64,000 nucleotides of DNA from a bacterium SCSIO 12741 (GCA_024398055.1 CP073749.1:1736594-1800593), one strand, 5' to 3'. Positions 11,001-19,512 are shown, numbered from the stretch's first letter. Numbers and translations: made by a program. The notes: generated from the letters alone by a model not told the origin.

Positions 11001-11183
11001 TCCTACCAGGGCTGAGCCGTCGGCATAGCTGTGCATCGAGGCGATTAGGGCATTGAATCCAAATCCGGACAAATTTCCCGGATCGTTAGCATTGAATGTG
11101 GTATCGAGTTCTCCTGCAAGCTGAGCTTGTACGTGGCCTCCGAAAAGGGTGAGAACAAAAAGGGTGATAATCAGTTTTTTCAT
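5079..11183 (-). CDS. Giant T9SS-secreted repeat protein (delta-60, SprB, NHL and Cys-pair repeats)
   Basis: A 2034-residue surface protein. Signal peptide at 1-20 (MKKLIITLFVLTLFGGHVQA). Residues ~24-740 hold about 14 delta-60 propeller repeats, each with GTLDTSF- and DGKIVIGG-like motifs. A SprB-type repeat follows (~757-850), then an NHL-type propeller (~880-1130, motifs DGGNHRVMKYAPG and DHFNQRVMKYAPG), a second SprB repeat (~1190-1262), and 12 tandem ~50-residue units (~1266-1874) with the signature C.SYTSPSG...W...GTY.DTL.NA..CDSI.TINL. The C-terminus (WSAYPNPTNGLVTLEF to the end) is a type A T9SS sorting domain. Expected to be a long extended adhesin-like stalk carrying two propeller heads on the cell surface. 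No enzyme motif is seen. The reading frame is uninterrupted over 6.1 kb. Confidence 0.92.
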   Translation of the reverse strand: MKKLIITLFVLTLFGGHVQAQLAGELDTTFNANDPGNLSGFGFNALIASMHSYADGSALVGGHFTKFETETANRIAKVKADGTLDKSFNAGAGANSWVTAIAVQSDGKIVIGGLFTNFDNKAHTRIARLNTDGSIDTSFHTGSGFNDRVTHIRIQADGKIVIGGWFNQYNGATANKITRLNSDGTLDTGYNSNTLGTNNNVYAMDMQADGKILIGGFFTQVGSTSINRFARLNTNGTVDTSFHMPSGGFNWVVQSILAQQDGNILVIGAFATYGSTSVKGMARLSSNGTLDAAFNANVTTGFNQAVHDIIQLADKSYIAGGYFTKYNGVTVQKACRIDSNGVIDANYKPYVSGQQVYAIGVQPTTGKVMLAGEYGFIDDYRRGAISRMNADGSVDFTYNTLMGLSNPADALMWMPNGKILVGGSFSTYNGKVSPHLVMIDSATGKMDTSFKSLGLTLSNTVNKLGLQSDGKILVGGWMSTYGDSVARNFFRLDVHGNKEPGFPKGTGFNSTVQNFVIQPDGKIICVGNFTTYNGASAKYIIRINADGTPDASFNTGTGFNNGVYEIQLQSDGKVLVAGLFTSYNGTAANRLIRLNSNGSIDNGFLTNIGTGFNNNITSEMLLEPNGKIIVAGSFSTFNGSSTNRIVRLNSDGTRDTSFSIGSGPNNTVADIIRMPNGKFMVWGNFTSYAGTPIRYLARINNNGSLDNSFNPGTSFNTGNSSSPLLEYPDGRLLVVSSTATSYQGTGRNYIFRIFGEKVCNLSASASTVKNASCYDSKDGEVMVTSSGGFGSVSYSWNDPSASKTDTVKGLPAGNYTVTATDSIGCMTGALVTVAAPDTVKINLTGENCFTGAPLNVSLAPQPDSVIFSKGGNVLSTVSSFNYGTSLTTIAGSSLGNSLDKFRYPYDLVFAPNGDMYVSDGGNHRVMKYAPGATSGTVVAGGNGQGNSLNKFHSNWGIALDAAGNIYVCDHFNQRVMKYAPGATSGTVFISTNNPSDIVITPKGEIYVSSNTEIRKYSATGASIAQVSSSGAACIAVHNDTVFASEPGKSRVVKFAPGSTNPVVVAGVTSSGGNAANQLFDQRGVIIDGNGNLIVANGGTRGLKMWPAGSKGGDNGTTLPGTAGNLNVPYGLTLNPAGDLVIADYNHHRIKTLTGPIASYTPTEAGTYVAKFINQTGCTATDTFTVNPAASAIVTLDSNISCHGLTNGGLSASDTTGTAPHSYAWAGRSDTVNSLNNLAQGSYTVTITDANGCSDTASGSIVEPAEIKNTISDTACNSYSSPSGKYTWTTDGQYLDTLTSATGCDSILTINLIVNNSSTATISDTACDSYTSPSGLHTWTATGTYMDTLTNAVNCDSILTINLVIKNSTTHTITDTSCNSYSSPSGNHTWTTSGQYMDTLTNAAGCDSIITVNLTINNSSSNTITDTACNSYTSPSGLYTWTSSGQYLDTLTNSVNCDSIITVNLTINNSTTQTITDTACNSYTSPSGLYAWTTSGTYMDTLTNAVNCDSILTINLTINNSTTNSISATTCDSYTSPSGNFVWTTTGTYMDTLTNAANCDSILTINLTVNYQTTSTLNDTACNSYTSPSGKIFTTSGTHMDTIPNANNCDSVITINLVVNYTSTATVTGTACDNYVSPSGLYTWNQTGTYRDTLTNAVGCDSIVTINLTIFYSSKSTIAPVVCDSYTSPSGMHTWTTSGTYQDTILNAHGCDSIMTINLTINNRTYDTLNWVSCNEYTSPSGTYTWNTSGSYQDTLVGANAVGCDSVLTIHLTINYTTFDTIHPVACDSYTSPSGKTFTATGTYTDTIPNVSNCDSTITINLTVNHSTSATLMDTACFEYTSPSGNSTWNMSGTYQDTIPNAMGCDSVLTIDLVIQTVDTMVTQDVHSLIANASNINSTYMWLDCEDNFSALNDTTQRFTPTSNGTYAVQITTNGCVDTSNCYAVTNVGWKEVPSTFNWSAYPNPTNGLVTLEFGQGVENITVVIRNTTGQIIHREYFESLNQTELELSGESGMYLIEIIREDGNRALMRVMKQD
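5560..7385 (-). repeat. 12 tandem ~150-bp coding repeats
   Basis: Twelve in-frame units of about 150-153 bp within the giant T9SS gene. Each encodes about 50 residues with two cysteines (one before Y.SPSG, one in CDSI). Units 4 and 5, counted from the N-terminal end, are nearly identical, while units 7-12 are more divergent, which fits expansion by unequal recombination. Confidence 0.9.
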
Positions 11184-11272
11184 CGGTCATGATTTGATAG
11201 CTACAAATGAATTCATTTACCGACCGCCTTCTCTCAATCAGCACATTACATTCAGATTACATTTTGGCACTT

Positions 11273-11306
11273 TTTGATTAGTATTCCAGAGAATAAGATT
11301 GATTTG
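11273..11306 (+). promoter_or_regulatory. Promoter candidate of the sensor kinase gene
   Basis: TTTTG at 11272-11276 and TTGATTTG at 11299-11306 (one mismatch to TAnnTTTG) are separated by 22 bases, close to the Bacteroidota -33/-7 layout, 48 bases before the kinase ATG. Confidence 0.35.
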
Positions 11307-11353
11307 TAGGCTTAAAGTCCTGAAATAACTATTAATTTCCAATTCTAAATTGG

Positions 11354-14300
11354 ATGAAAAGCAACCCTAATCTTATCCGCATTTCGGTATACATATCAGC
11401 AATTATTCTGGCCTGTATGGCCACGATTTCCGTGGCTGCCCAGCGGGTGGTTGACTTTAAAACCCTCAGTACATCCGATGGGTTATCACACAATATCGTT
11501 TTCGATATTCTACAGGATCGGGATGGTTTTCTTTGGCTCGCTACCCAAAATGGTTTGAACCGCTATGATGGATACCGGTTTCAAGTATACCAGTCCATTC
11601 CCGGCGATTCTTTTTCATTGATCAATCATTTTGTTCAATCCCTGGCCGAGGATGGTCAAGGTCGAATTTGGGTAGGGAGCAATGGTTCGGGCCTGAGTGT
11701 TTGGAGCCGGAAAACGGAACGCTTTCGGCATTATCCGGAAACGGAGGTGAGCGAGGATGATCATTTTTACCACAATAGCATTTGGGCCATTTTGGAATCG
11801 GATGCAGGTGAAATTTGGACGGGAACCTTTGGTGGAGGACTAAAAAAACTCGATCAAGCTTCGGGTAAATACCAAACCTTTTTGGCCAATAAATTAGACC
11901 CCAATTCCTTGTCTAATAATGATGTTCGCTGTTTGATCCAAGGGCGAGACGGTAATTTCTGGCTGGGCACGTTTGGCGGCGGACTCAATCGCTTCAACCC
12001 TAAAACAGAGCAGTTCACTCCCTATTATTGCCAGGATAAACGACTGATTCCACGAGTACACAATCAAATTCTTGATCTACTGGAAGACACGGTGAGAAAC
12101 GGAATTTGGGTAGCAACCTTCGGCGGCGGCTTAAAGTTTTTTGACCACGAAACCGAAGAAATGTCCACCTGGGCTGTACAACCTGAGGAAGGTAGAATTC
12201 GCTCCCTGTCTTTTGATCGGGATGAACCCGACGTTCTTTGGATGGCTACCTGGAAAGGTGGGTTGGTCAGTTTGAACCTGTCTACCGGAAAATTGCAAGC
12301 TTATCTGCCCCAATCTGGAAATCTGGAATCCCTTTCTGACGATAAATTAACCCGGGTCTACCAGGACCGAAGCGGAACCATGTGGACCGCGACTTACGGA
12401 GGTGGAGTAAGCGCCTTTGAGCCCTCTCCGTCCCGGGAATTTCATCGGATCTCCAAACCTGAGTACGATCTAAAAAGTGCCTACGCCTACAGTGTATGCG
12501 AAAAGGGTGATGCCATTTGGATTGGAACCCTTGGAGGAGGTTTGATTCAGGTAAACCCATCCACCGGGCAGACTCAGCATTTTTTCCATGAAGGCACTCC
12601 GGAAAAAACCATTTACTCCATTCTTCCAATAGGTGACGAGTTATGGCTTGGTACTGCCGGGCAAGGAGTGGTGCGTTGGAATCCGGAAACTGGGCAACAA
12701 AAGGCCTACCGCGACCTTCCCGATGCTGGAACCTCTTCTTCTGCCGATTATGTTTGGTGTTCCCTGATGGATAAACAAGGGAGACTCTGGCTCGGATCCT
12801 TTGGAGCGGGGCTCCGTCTTTTAGATACCGCAACGGGAGTCTTTACGGTTTACCAGAATCAACCGGGTGATAGTACATCTTTGGCTCACAATACAGCCTA
12901 TTCCCTGTTTGAGGATAGTCGCGGAAATTTCTGGGTGGGTACGGGTAGTGGCGGTTTGCATTTGATGGATCGGGACCAGGGTACCTTTCAACGTTTTCAA
13001 AACAACCCTTCTGATCCACATTCCCTATCCAACGATTTTGTTAACGTTATCACCGAAGATCAAAATGGAATTCTCTGGATTGGAACTTCCGGAGGGCTCA
13101 ATCGCCTCAATCTGGATTCACTGGATTACGCCCGGTTTCAACATTACCGGGTAAAGGATGGCTTACCAGGCGACGAAATCTCAGGCATCTTGGTTGATGA
13201 TCAAAATCGACTGTGGATTGCAGCCAACAATGGAATTGCCCGGATGGATGGTTCGGATGCGAAGCCTTCAATCACCGTGTTTGACCCAAGTGATGGTCTG
13301 CAAAAAGGAGAATTTACGGCGGGTGCAGTTCAACGTGGAAAAAGTGGCTGGTTCTACTTTGGAGGTATGGAAGGGGTTACCTATTTTCACCCGGACAGCA
13401 TTCAAAACAGCGGCTACCAACCGGAAGTGGTACTCACCGATTTTAAACTCTTCAACGAATCTGTGCCCTTGAATCCGGATGGAAGTAGCGATCAATCCTT
13501 GACTTCTGAGGAGAGCGGGTATTACCTTCATCAGCCAATTCAACAAGTGGAGGAAATGGTGCTTAGCTATCAGGAACGTGTCCTGACTTTTGATTTCGTC
13601 AGCCTTGATTTATTGCACCCCGATAAAAACCAATTTGCCTACCAGCTCGAGGGCTTTGATCAGGATTGGACCATGACGAACGGACACAGCGTGACCTACA
13701 CCAATCTTTCTCCCGGCGAATACACCTTTTTGGTCAAGGGGACCAATAACCATGGAATCTGGAGCCAGGAACCGCATCGATTGAAGTTAACCATCACCCC
13801 GCCTTGGTGGGAAACCTGGTGGTTTAGAACAACGGCACTCGTGGCCCTCATTTTATCCACCTACCTCTATTTCCGAGGACGGATCAACAAGTTGCGTAAG
13901 GAAAAGCAAATCCTGGAAGAAAAAGTAGCCGAGCGCACCCAAGAAATTCAGGCCAAAGCCCTTGCTCTGGCTGAGGCCAATGAACAGCTGGAGGAAATGG
14001 ATGCCTTTAAACAACGACTCACCAGCATGCTCGTTCACGACCTCAAAAATCCACTTACCAGCCTGCTTAGAACCACTGAATTGGGCTTGGATCAAAGCCA
14101 TCAAAAAACCATTGAACAAGCCGCCCATCAAATGCATCGCCTGGTGATGAATGTACTCGATGTTCAGAAATTAGAGGAGTCTTCCATCGCGCTCAATGCC
14201 CAAGATTTGGAGGTAGACCGACTGTTTCATAATGCCATTAACTACGTGGCATTAGCCGCCCGACAAAAGAACCTGAGCTGGACGATTAATCAGGAGGAGG

Positions 14301-14917
14301 CTCTATCCGTTCGTTGCGACCCCGCCTTAATAGAGCGGGTTTTGATTAACCTATTGGCCAATGCTATCGAAGTGTCTCCCCTCAATAGTAGCATTGAGCT
14401 TAAGGCGGTGGCACAAGGTCGTCAAGTCTCTATCTCAATCGAGGATCAAGGGCCTGGAATCTCTCAGAAAAAGTTGGATCAGTTGTTTGAAGAAAAAGAG
14501 TTGCTTCGGGCTGAGAATAAGTACTCCACAGGCTTAGGGTTAAAGTACTGCCAGTTGGCCTTAGGAGCTCATGGATCAGTGTTGCAGGCGGCTTCCGAAA
14601 AAGGAAGGGGAAGCCGTTTTTCCTTCTCTCTACCTCAGGGCCGAGAGGGAACACCGACCTCAAAGAATGCTCAAATAGCTCAAGACTCCATTTCCTTAAC
14701 CGCCGAAGAAAAAGTAACCCTAAGCGCAACTTATGAAGCCCTGCAACAAATGCAGGTTTACGAAGGAGGGAAAATATTGAGTGTTTTGGAAGGAATTGAT
14801 CCAATTGGCAATATTGGGGCCTGGAAAGAAGCGCTTCAAACCGCCGTTTTTTCCTGCAATCAGGAAGCCTATGATCAATGCCTTAAATTAGCAGAGCAGA
14901 ACCATGGACAACACTAA
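11354..14917 (+). CDS. Reg_prop/Y_Y_Y sensor histidine kinase
   Basis: 1187 residues. An N-terminal signal/anchor segment (~8-30) precedes about a dozen Reg_prop propeller repeats (motifs DRDGFLWLATQNGLNRYDG and EDQNGILWIGTSGGLNRL), then a Y_Y_Y domain (~680-800, ends LTITPPWWETWWFR), one transmembrane helix, a coiled coil, and a HisKA domain with phospho-acceptor H895 in VHDLKNPL. The HATPase has N box LINLLANAIE, G1 EDQGPGIS and G2 STGLGLKYC. Unlike full hybrid systems of this family there is no receiver or AraC domain in the same chain; a short extra C-terminal segment (~1090-1187) has no recognised fold. The stop codon overlaps the start of the response regulator gene by 14 bases, indicating translational coupling and a cognate pair. 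The ligand is unknown; relatives often sense glycans. Confidence 0.92.
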   Translation: MKSNPNLIRISVYISAIILACMATISVAAQRVVDFKTLSTSDGLSHNIVFDILQDRDGFLWLATQNGLNRYDGYRFQVYQSIPGDSFSLINHFVQSLAEDGQGRIWVGSNGSGLSVWSRKTERFRHYPETEVSEDDHFYHNSIWAILESDAGEIWTGTFGGGLKKLDQASGKYQTFLANKLDPNSLSNNDVRCLIQGRDGNFWLGTFGGGLNRFNPKTEQFTPYYCQDKRLIPRVHNQILDLLEDTVRNGIWVATFGGGLKFFDHETEEMSTWAVQPEEGRIRSLSFDRDEPDVLWMATWKGGLVSLNLSTGKLQAYLPQSGNLESLSDDKLTRVYQDRSGTMWTATYGGGVSAFEPSPSREFHRISKPEYDLKSAYAYSVCEKGDAIWIGTLGGGLIQVNPSTGQTQHFFHEGTPEKTIYSILPIGDELWLGTAGQGVVRWNPETGQQKAYRDLPDAGTSSSADYVWCSLMDKQGRLWLGSFGAGLRLLDTATGVFTVYQNQPGDSTSLAHNTAYSLFEDSRGNFWVGTGSGGLHLMDRDQGTFQRFQNNPSDPHSLSNDFVNVITEDQNGILWIGTSGGLNRLNLDSLDYARFQHYRVKDGLPGDEISGILVDDQNRLWIAANNGIARMDGSDAKPSITVFDPSDGLQKGEFTAGAVQRGKSGWFYFGGMEGVTYFHPDSIQNSGYQPEVVLTDFKLFNESVPLNPDGSSDQSLTSEESGYYLHQPIQQVEEMVLSYQERVLTFDFVSLDLLHPDKNQFAYQLEGFDQDWTMTNGHSVTYTNLSPGEYTFLVKGTNNHGIWSQEPHRLKLTITPPWWETWWFRTTALVALILSTYLYFRGRINKLRKEKQILEEKVAERTQEIQAKALALAEANEQLEEMDAFKQRLTSMLVHDLKNPLTSLLRTTELGLDQSHQKTIEQAAHQMHRLVMNVLDVQKLEESSIALNAQDLEVDRLFHNAINYVALAARQKNLSWTINQEEALSVRCDPALIERVLINLLANAIEVSPLNSSIELKAVAQGRQVSISIEDQGPGISQKKLDQLFEEKELLRAENKYSTGLGLKYCQLALGAHGSVLQAASEKGRGSRFSFSLPQGREGTPTSKNAQIAQDSISLTAEEKVTLSATYEALQQMQVYEGGKILSVLEGIDPIGNIGAWKEALQTAVFSCNQEAYDQCLKLAEQNHGQH

Positions 14918-16187
14918 GGCCTATACTATTCTGGTAGTGGATGATGACCCCAACAACATTCGGGTGATCAACGAATATTTACTCGAGCAACGCCCGGCCC
15001 GCGAAGTGCTCAATGCAACCAGTGGAAAGTTGGCTTTGAAACTGGCTGAAACGGTTCATCCCGATCTTATCGTCATGGACTGGGAGATGCCCGAAATGAG
15101 TGGAATCGAGGTTATCAAGCGACTGAAAAGTCAGGACTCCACTCGGAGTATTCCCGTAATTATGGCCACAGGGGTAATGACCTCTTCGCAGGATTTGGAT
15201 ACAGCTCTGGCGGCTGGAGCGGTAGATTATATCCGCAAACCCATCGATAAAGTGGAACTCGCAGCCCGAATTCGAACCGTGTTGGACCTTGCTGAGGGCA
15301 TCAATCAAATCAGGAGGCAGAAGAGTGAATTGGAGGTTCGAAACGCGTTCATTCATCAACTGCTCAATGCAAGTCCTAATCCCCAGTTTTACCAGGATAA
15401 GGAAGGTGTGCTTATCGATTGCAATCACAGTTTTAGCCAATTTATCGGTTTGCCTCAAGAAGAAATTGTGGGCAAAACCCTGGCTCATATTTTCCCCGAA
15501 AATGTGGTGTCGCTATTTGTCGAGAACATAGCCAAAAGCCGAAAACAAAGTGATTTGGTCACTTTTGAGTATTCCTTACATAAAGAAGATCAGGAAACAC
15601 GTCATCTGATGGCCTCCTTATCCACCTACCAAAATAATTCGGGCGAAGAAGGTGGTATTATTGGAGCGTTCACCGACATTTCCGAACGAATCAAAAAGGA
15701 TCAGCTAATCCAGGAGCAACAGGCCCTAATCAATGCCAATTTGCAATCTGAATTGGATTTTAAGCGACGTGAATTAGCTTCCCAAATAAGTATGCTTCTG
15801 CAGCAGGCGACTCGCAAGGAAAAACTGGTAGACGAAATCGAAGCACTAAAAGATCATCTGAATGCAGAGGGGCAGCGAAAACTAAAGAAACTCATCAATC
15901 TTTTTCAGCTCGAGGAAAAGAATGAAAATTCCCTGGTTTTCGAAAACAAGTTCGATCAGCTGAACCTGGCTTTCTTTGATGCTCTGCGCAAATCCTGCCC
16001 TGAGTTAACCAAAAACGAAACTCGTTTGTGTGCCTATTTCACCATGAACCTCACCCCATCTGACATTGCTTCGTTGACCCAGAAAAGCCTCAATAGCATC
16101 AACGTAGCCTTTGCCCGATTGCGCACCAAGCTGGATTTGGCTACGAATCGGGAACTATCCAATTTTTTGAAATCGATAGAATACTAG
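14904..16187 (+). CDS. Response regulator with receiver, PAS and C-terminal HTH
   Basis: 427 residues. The receiver domain (1-125) has acidic pocket D13-D15, phospho-acceptor D59 in DLIVMDWEMP, T89 and K112 (RKPIDK). A PAS domain follows (~145-265, INASPNP-like start and GAFTDISERIKK end), then a coiled coil (~270-345) and a C-terminal helix-turn-helix (~365-425, LTKNETRLCAYFTMNLTPSDIASLTQ split into two helices) of the LuxR-like type found at the end of Bacteroidota TPR/HTH regulators. It should bind DNA once phosphorylated by the overlapping kinase. A PAS domain between receiver and HTH would allow a second input. Targets are unknown; the flanking T9SS genes are plausible by proximity only. 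Confidence 0.9.
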   Translation: MDNTKAYTILVVDDDPNNIRVINEYLLEQRPAREVLNATSGKLALKLAETVHPDLIVMDWEMPEMSGIEVIKRLKSQDSTRSIPVIMATGVMTSSQDLDTALAAGAVDYIRKPIDKVELAARIRTVLDLAEGINQIRRQKSELEVRNAFIHQLLNASPNPQFYQDKEGVLIDCNHSFSQFIGLPQEEIVGKTLAHIFPENVVSLFVENIAKSRKQSDLVTFEYSLHKEDQETRHLMASLSTYQNNSGEEGGIIGAFTDISERIKKDQLIQEQQALINANLQSELDFKRRELASQISMLLQQATRKEKLVDEIEALKDHLNAEGQRKLKKLINLFQLEEKNENSLVFENKFDQLNLAFFDALRKSCPELTKNETRLCAYFTMNLTPSDIASLTQKSLNSINVAFARLRTKLDLATNRELSNFLKSIEY

Positions 16188-16290
16188 CCCTATCGGACAA
16201 TCTTAAACTCCGAACGAAGTGATCTCCGAAGGCAATTTCCAATATTGGAGTGATCTCCGTCGAGGATTCGGATTCTTGGAATTTTGAGCC

Positions 16291-16320
16291 AAAAAAGCCC
16301 CGCTCCGAGTGAAGCAGGGC
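16291..16320 (-). terminator. Rho-independent terminator
   Basis: On the minus strand GCCCTGCT pairs with AGCGGGGC (one U-G wobble) around an 8-base loop, then TTTTTT. It ends the duplicated-module gene and faces the response regulator gene. Confidence 0.75.
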
Positions 16321-16343
16321 CCTGAAGTAACTATTGTGTCACC

Positions 16344-16907
16344 TTAAGCAGACAACACACACATCACATTATCCGAGGGTGCATGATTCGGAGTGCTGTT
16401 GAAGTTACCAATACCGGCACCATTGTTTGTTCCGTTAAACACAGTGGCCAAGAGAATGTCTCCATCTGGATACATCAGGTAGACATCTGGATTTGTTCCA
16501 TTGCTTCCATTACCCATGGGTGGTGCTGGTGCAGGGCCTACCGGTTTCCAGCTGTTGCCGTTGCCTGTGGCACCTACGTTGAGCACAAAGCAGGAATGAG
16601 AGGCAATAATCTGGTCCAGGCTTTGACCGTCTGGAATGGGCACTACCACCGCAGTTCCAGGGGCATGGTTAGGCGTTTCGTTGAAGTTCCCGGTAAAATC
16701 AGGGTTGTCTGTTCCGTTGTAAATTGTGGCTTCCAAAATGGCACCATCTTCATAAAACAAGGCAACCCTTGGTCGTGGACCATTCGGATCTGCGGTGCTG
16801 TTTCCAAAAGAAGGATTCGGGCTACCGGGGGCTGGAGTCCAGCTGTTCCCATTGTGCATTAGACCAATACGTAGCGTGTAAGCAGTTTCGTTAAGAAAGG
16901 CGTTCAT
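16344..16907 (-). CDS. Small protein with two copies of an unrecognised ~80-residue module
   Basis: 187 residues, not recognised. It consists of an internal duplication: module 1 (~12-95) and module 2 (~105-186) share the ordered motifs GNSW.P, then FYEDGAILEATIYNGT / MYPDGDILLATVFNGT, then GNFN.TPNHAP. The start (MNAFLNETAYTLRIGLM) has no signal peptide, and there is no T9SS tail or membrane helix, so it may be cytoplasmic or exported without a classical leader. Composition is rich in Gly, Asn, Pro and Thr, suggesting beta structure. It has its own terminator and sits alone between a two-component system and a T9SS gene. The only cysteines are in and after module 2 (SHSCFVL and VMCVL). Coding is well supported by the conserved duplication. 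Confidence 0.8.
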   Translation of the reverse strand: MNAFLNETAYTLRIGLMHNGNSWTPAPGSPNPSFGNSTADPNGPRPRVALFYEDGAILEATIYNGTDNPDFTGNFNETPNHAPGTAVVVPIPDGQSLDQIIASHSCFVLNVGATGNGNSWKPVGPAPAPPMGNGSNGTNPDVYLMYPDGDILLATVFNGTNNGAGIGNFNSTPNHAPSDNVMCVLSA

Positions 16908-17041
16908 AATTAGTAAAAGTTTAGATGAATAATGGGAGTGAAAGTAGGACTTTGAATTAATGTAACTGTCACGTTATCAGTTGATGTAATGTGATTGTAA
17001 GGTTTTGTTGCCGGATTGTATTCCTCACTCCTTAAGGAATG

Positions 17042-17076
17042 AAAAAAAGGCCCAAAATCATGTGGATTCCGGGCCT
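17042..17076 (-). terminator. Rho-independent terminator
   Basis: Minus-strand stem of 12 bp (AGGCCCGGAATC with GATTTTGGGCCT, two G-U wobbles), a short loop, then seven T. It ends the Ig/LRR T9SS gene. Confidence 0.87.
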
Positions 17077-17102
17077 AAATCTAATTGTATGAAGCAAGTA
17101 GT

Positions 17103-19291
17103 TTAATCCTCTACCGAAATGCGGAAGGCACTTACCTCATCATTGATCATAAGTTGAATCAGATAGAATCCTTCCTTTTTCACCTCAATAGGAATTTGGA
17201 TGGAGGAGTCATTGGCCGTAACCTGATTCGGGTCAATAGTTTGTACAGTAGATCCATTCAGGCTGACCAATTGGATGCTTACTTGGTCCGTCGATGAAAA
17301 GGTAATGTTCTCAATAATCACATTGTCCTTTTTATGAACCGGATTTGGGTAAACCCGCCGTTGATCTACAGATGTTCCGCCTGTGTGGTACATGAGGTTG
17401 CTTGAATTTGCATCCACCGGTGAGGGAGTTGGTGGAGCTGCTGGAGGAGCCACATAATTTTCAGAGTACAAAGTCAGGGCCGGAGCCAGGCTGTTGTTCA
17501 TTTCACAGTAGTAGGTGGCTGGGGCAGAGTAATTAAAAATTCTGTTGGCAGACAATACTGGTGTTTGCCCTTGTTCACGCCATTCGTAAGACGTTCCGGT
17601 AAAATCGGCGGCAACGGAAACACTATTTAAACCTGGAATAACAGGAACTTTAGCCTGTGGACTATAGGTAATGGTTCCTGAAAAATTGGCCAGGTTAGGA
17701 ATGATGTCATTAAAAATCAAATTGTTGTTTGAAATGTTTACCGTCATATTGGTGGAAACGTAAGTGCCAGATTGGAGCGTAGTTAGGTCGTTGTGTTCGG
17801 CGAACAAATAAACCAAGTTGGGTTTGTTTCGGACATCCAATTGAACGAGATCGTTGTAGGCGACGTTCACATAATTAAGCGGATAGTTTGCACCCGTGTA
17901 GAAAATGAAATCGCTGTAGGAGCAGCTACTTGCTCTAAACCATTGCATAACTGGGGCATTCGAGATGTCTAAGGTGCCGGTAAGCAAAGGACTGTTTAAT
18001 AACCCCAGATGGGTGAGGCTCGGATAATTGGGGGTGCCCAAGGTAAACTGACTGAGCAAGTTGTTGTGCTGCAGGTACAAAATTCGCAGGGTAGCAGCCA
18101 TCGGAGTAGGGTCAAAACTACTCAGTTGATTTGAGCTTAATCGCACGTCCTCTAGAATCATGGTTGAGAGCATATTTACGGCACCAAGCCCGGCAGATTC
18201 CGCGAAAAGTAACTTCAAGTTGGGAGCACCGCTCACATCCAAAGCACCACCCACAAAACTGTTGCTCGATAAAATCAAATCTCTCAAGTCGTTGTTTCCT
18301 CCGGTTCGGGTTACAAATCCTGAGAGCTGGTTTACGTTAGCCTGTAATCTTACCAGCACAGGCATGGCAGAGATATCAAAAGAGCCAGCCAAGTTGTTGT
18401 TATTGGCAGAGATCTCATTTAGGGAGCCATAGTAATCAACCTCCGAAGTTTCGGTGTGTAAATCGAGGCCTGAAAATCCGCACTGATACATGGATAGAAA
18501 GTAGAGCTTGGGCATTCCTTTTATATTGAGGGTGGTGCCTGTACACTGGTTGTCACTTACGTTGAAGTAGGTAAGCGCCTCGTAATAATCCTTGCTTCCG
18601 TTGGTTATGATTTGGTTGATTTGATTGTACTGAAGGTTTACCCATTGGAGGTTTTTAAGTTGATCCATAGTAAAAGTTGAGGTCAACTGATTGCTGGGGA
18701 GGTTTAGGGTACGAAGTTCGGTTAGGTTTTGAAAGGAGGTCGGAAAGGTACCATCAATGTTGTTGCCTGGTAAATCGATTTTGGTTACCCGGCAGTTTTG
18801 AACGAGTACGCCTTCCCAGGTGTCTATCGTAGCAGTGGTAGACAGCCAATTAGCCTGGTAGGTCCAACCGGTACCATTGGTACTATTGTAGAAGTCCACC
18901 AGGGCCAGTGAATCCGCCCTTCTTTGGTTAGAGCTGTTGTTAAATACCGTCACCACCAGATCAACGGCTTCCATAACGCCATCCACCATGCAGTTGTAGG
19001 AACCTTCGTCTCCTACCTGAATATTGGTGATGGTAAAGGAAGGGCTGGTGGCCCCTGTAATGATGGAAAGCGAACTCGAGGAAGTGCTTTTAAAGTACCA
19101 TTGATAGCCCGGCGACCCAGAACTTTGGCTGGGGCATGTAAAGTGAGGTCGCTACCGAGAACCACTTGTACCCGGGTAGTTTTGGCTGATTCCACACCAA
19201 TTCCAGGGTTGCCAGCGCAAATGCCCTGGGCTATGGATTGGTGAGCAAAAAAGAGAAAAGCCAAGAGGAATAGAAATGTTGATTTTTTCAT
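17103..19291 (-). CDS. Ig-like/LRR T9SS-secreted protein, interrupted by a -1 frameshift
   Basis: One gene split over two frames. The 5' part (from 19291) encodes a signal peptide (MKKSTFLFLLAFLFFAHQSIAQ) and the start of an Ig-like domain, then reads out of frame from about 19137. The other frame continues from the same place with a typical Ig-like sequence (CPSQSSGSPGYQWYF ... VGDEGSYNC), then leucine-rich repeats (~LTELRTLNLPSNQLTSTF, FNVSDNQ, LFAEHNDL), a second Ig-like segment (SYEWREQGQTPVL) and a type A T9SS sorting domain (RVYPNPVHKKDNVIIENI to the end). Adding one T to the TTT at 19134-19136 (read on the minus strand) restores DLTFTC, a normal Ig strand. Full length would be about 729 residues. 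The ATG at 18987-18989 is internal. Either a sequencing indel or a real inactivating mutation. Confidence 0.85.
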
Positions 19292-19512
19292 TGTTATTCG
19301 GTTTTGTTAATGAATGTCTATTTGTCTTATAAAGTGACAGACAGTGAGTTACCAACAATTTCGCGAATATTCCTCTGGGCAACTCATTATTTTTTGTGAG
19401 GCGCCTGGTCTTTTTTGTGAAGTGGTTTCGGTTAGGTTTTAATTAAGGAAATTTGGAGAAAAGGAGGTCTGAAACGGGAAAACAGAATCCTATTGCCCAT
19501 TCACTATCGGCA

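Noticed and set aside
12282-12833. 183-residue minus-strand ORF inside the sensor kinase gene
   Set aside because: Arg-rich composition typical of antisense frames; the plus strand is clearly coding.
16218-16259. 11-base direct repeat AGTGATCTCCG (16218 and 16249)
   Set aside because: Short and in a convergent intergenic gap with no promoter; could be chance.
18987-18989. ATG at 18989 as the start of a separate LRR gene
   Set aside because: The frame continues upstream with Ig-domain sequence to about 19137 and the other frame supplies a signal peptide; it is one frameshifted gene.
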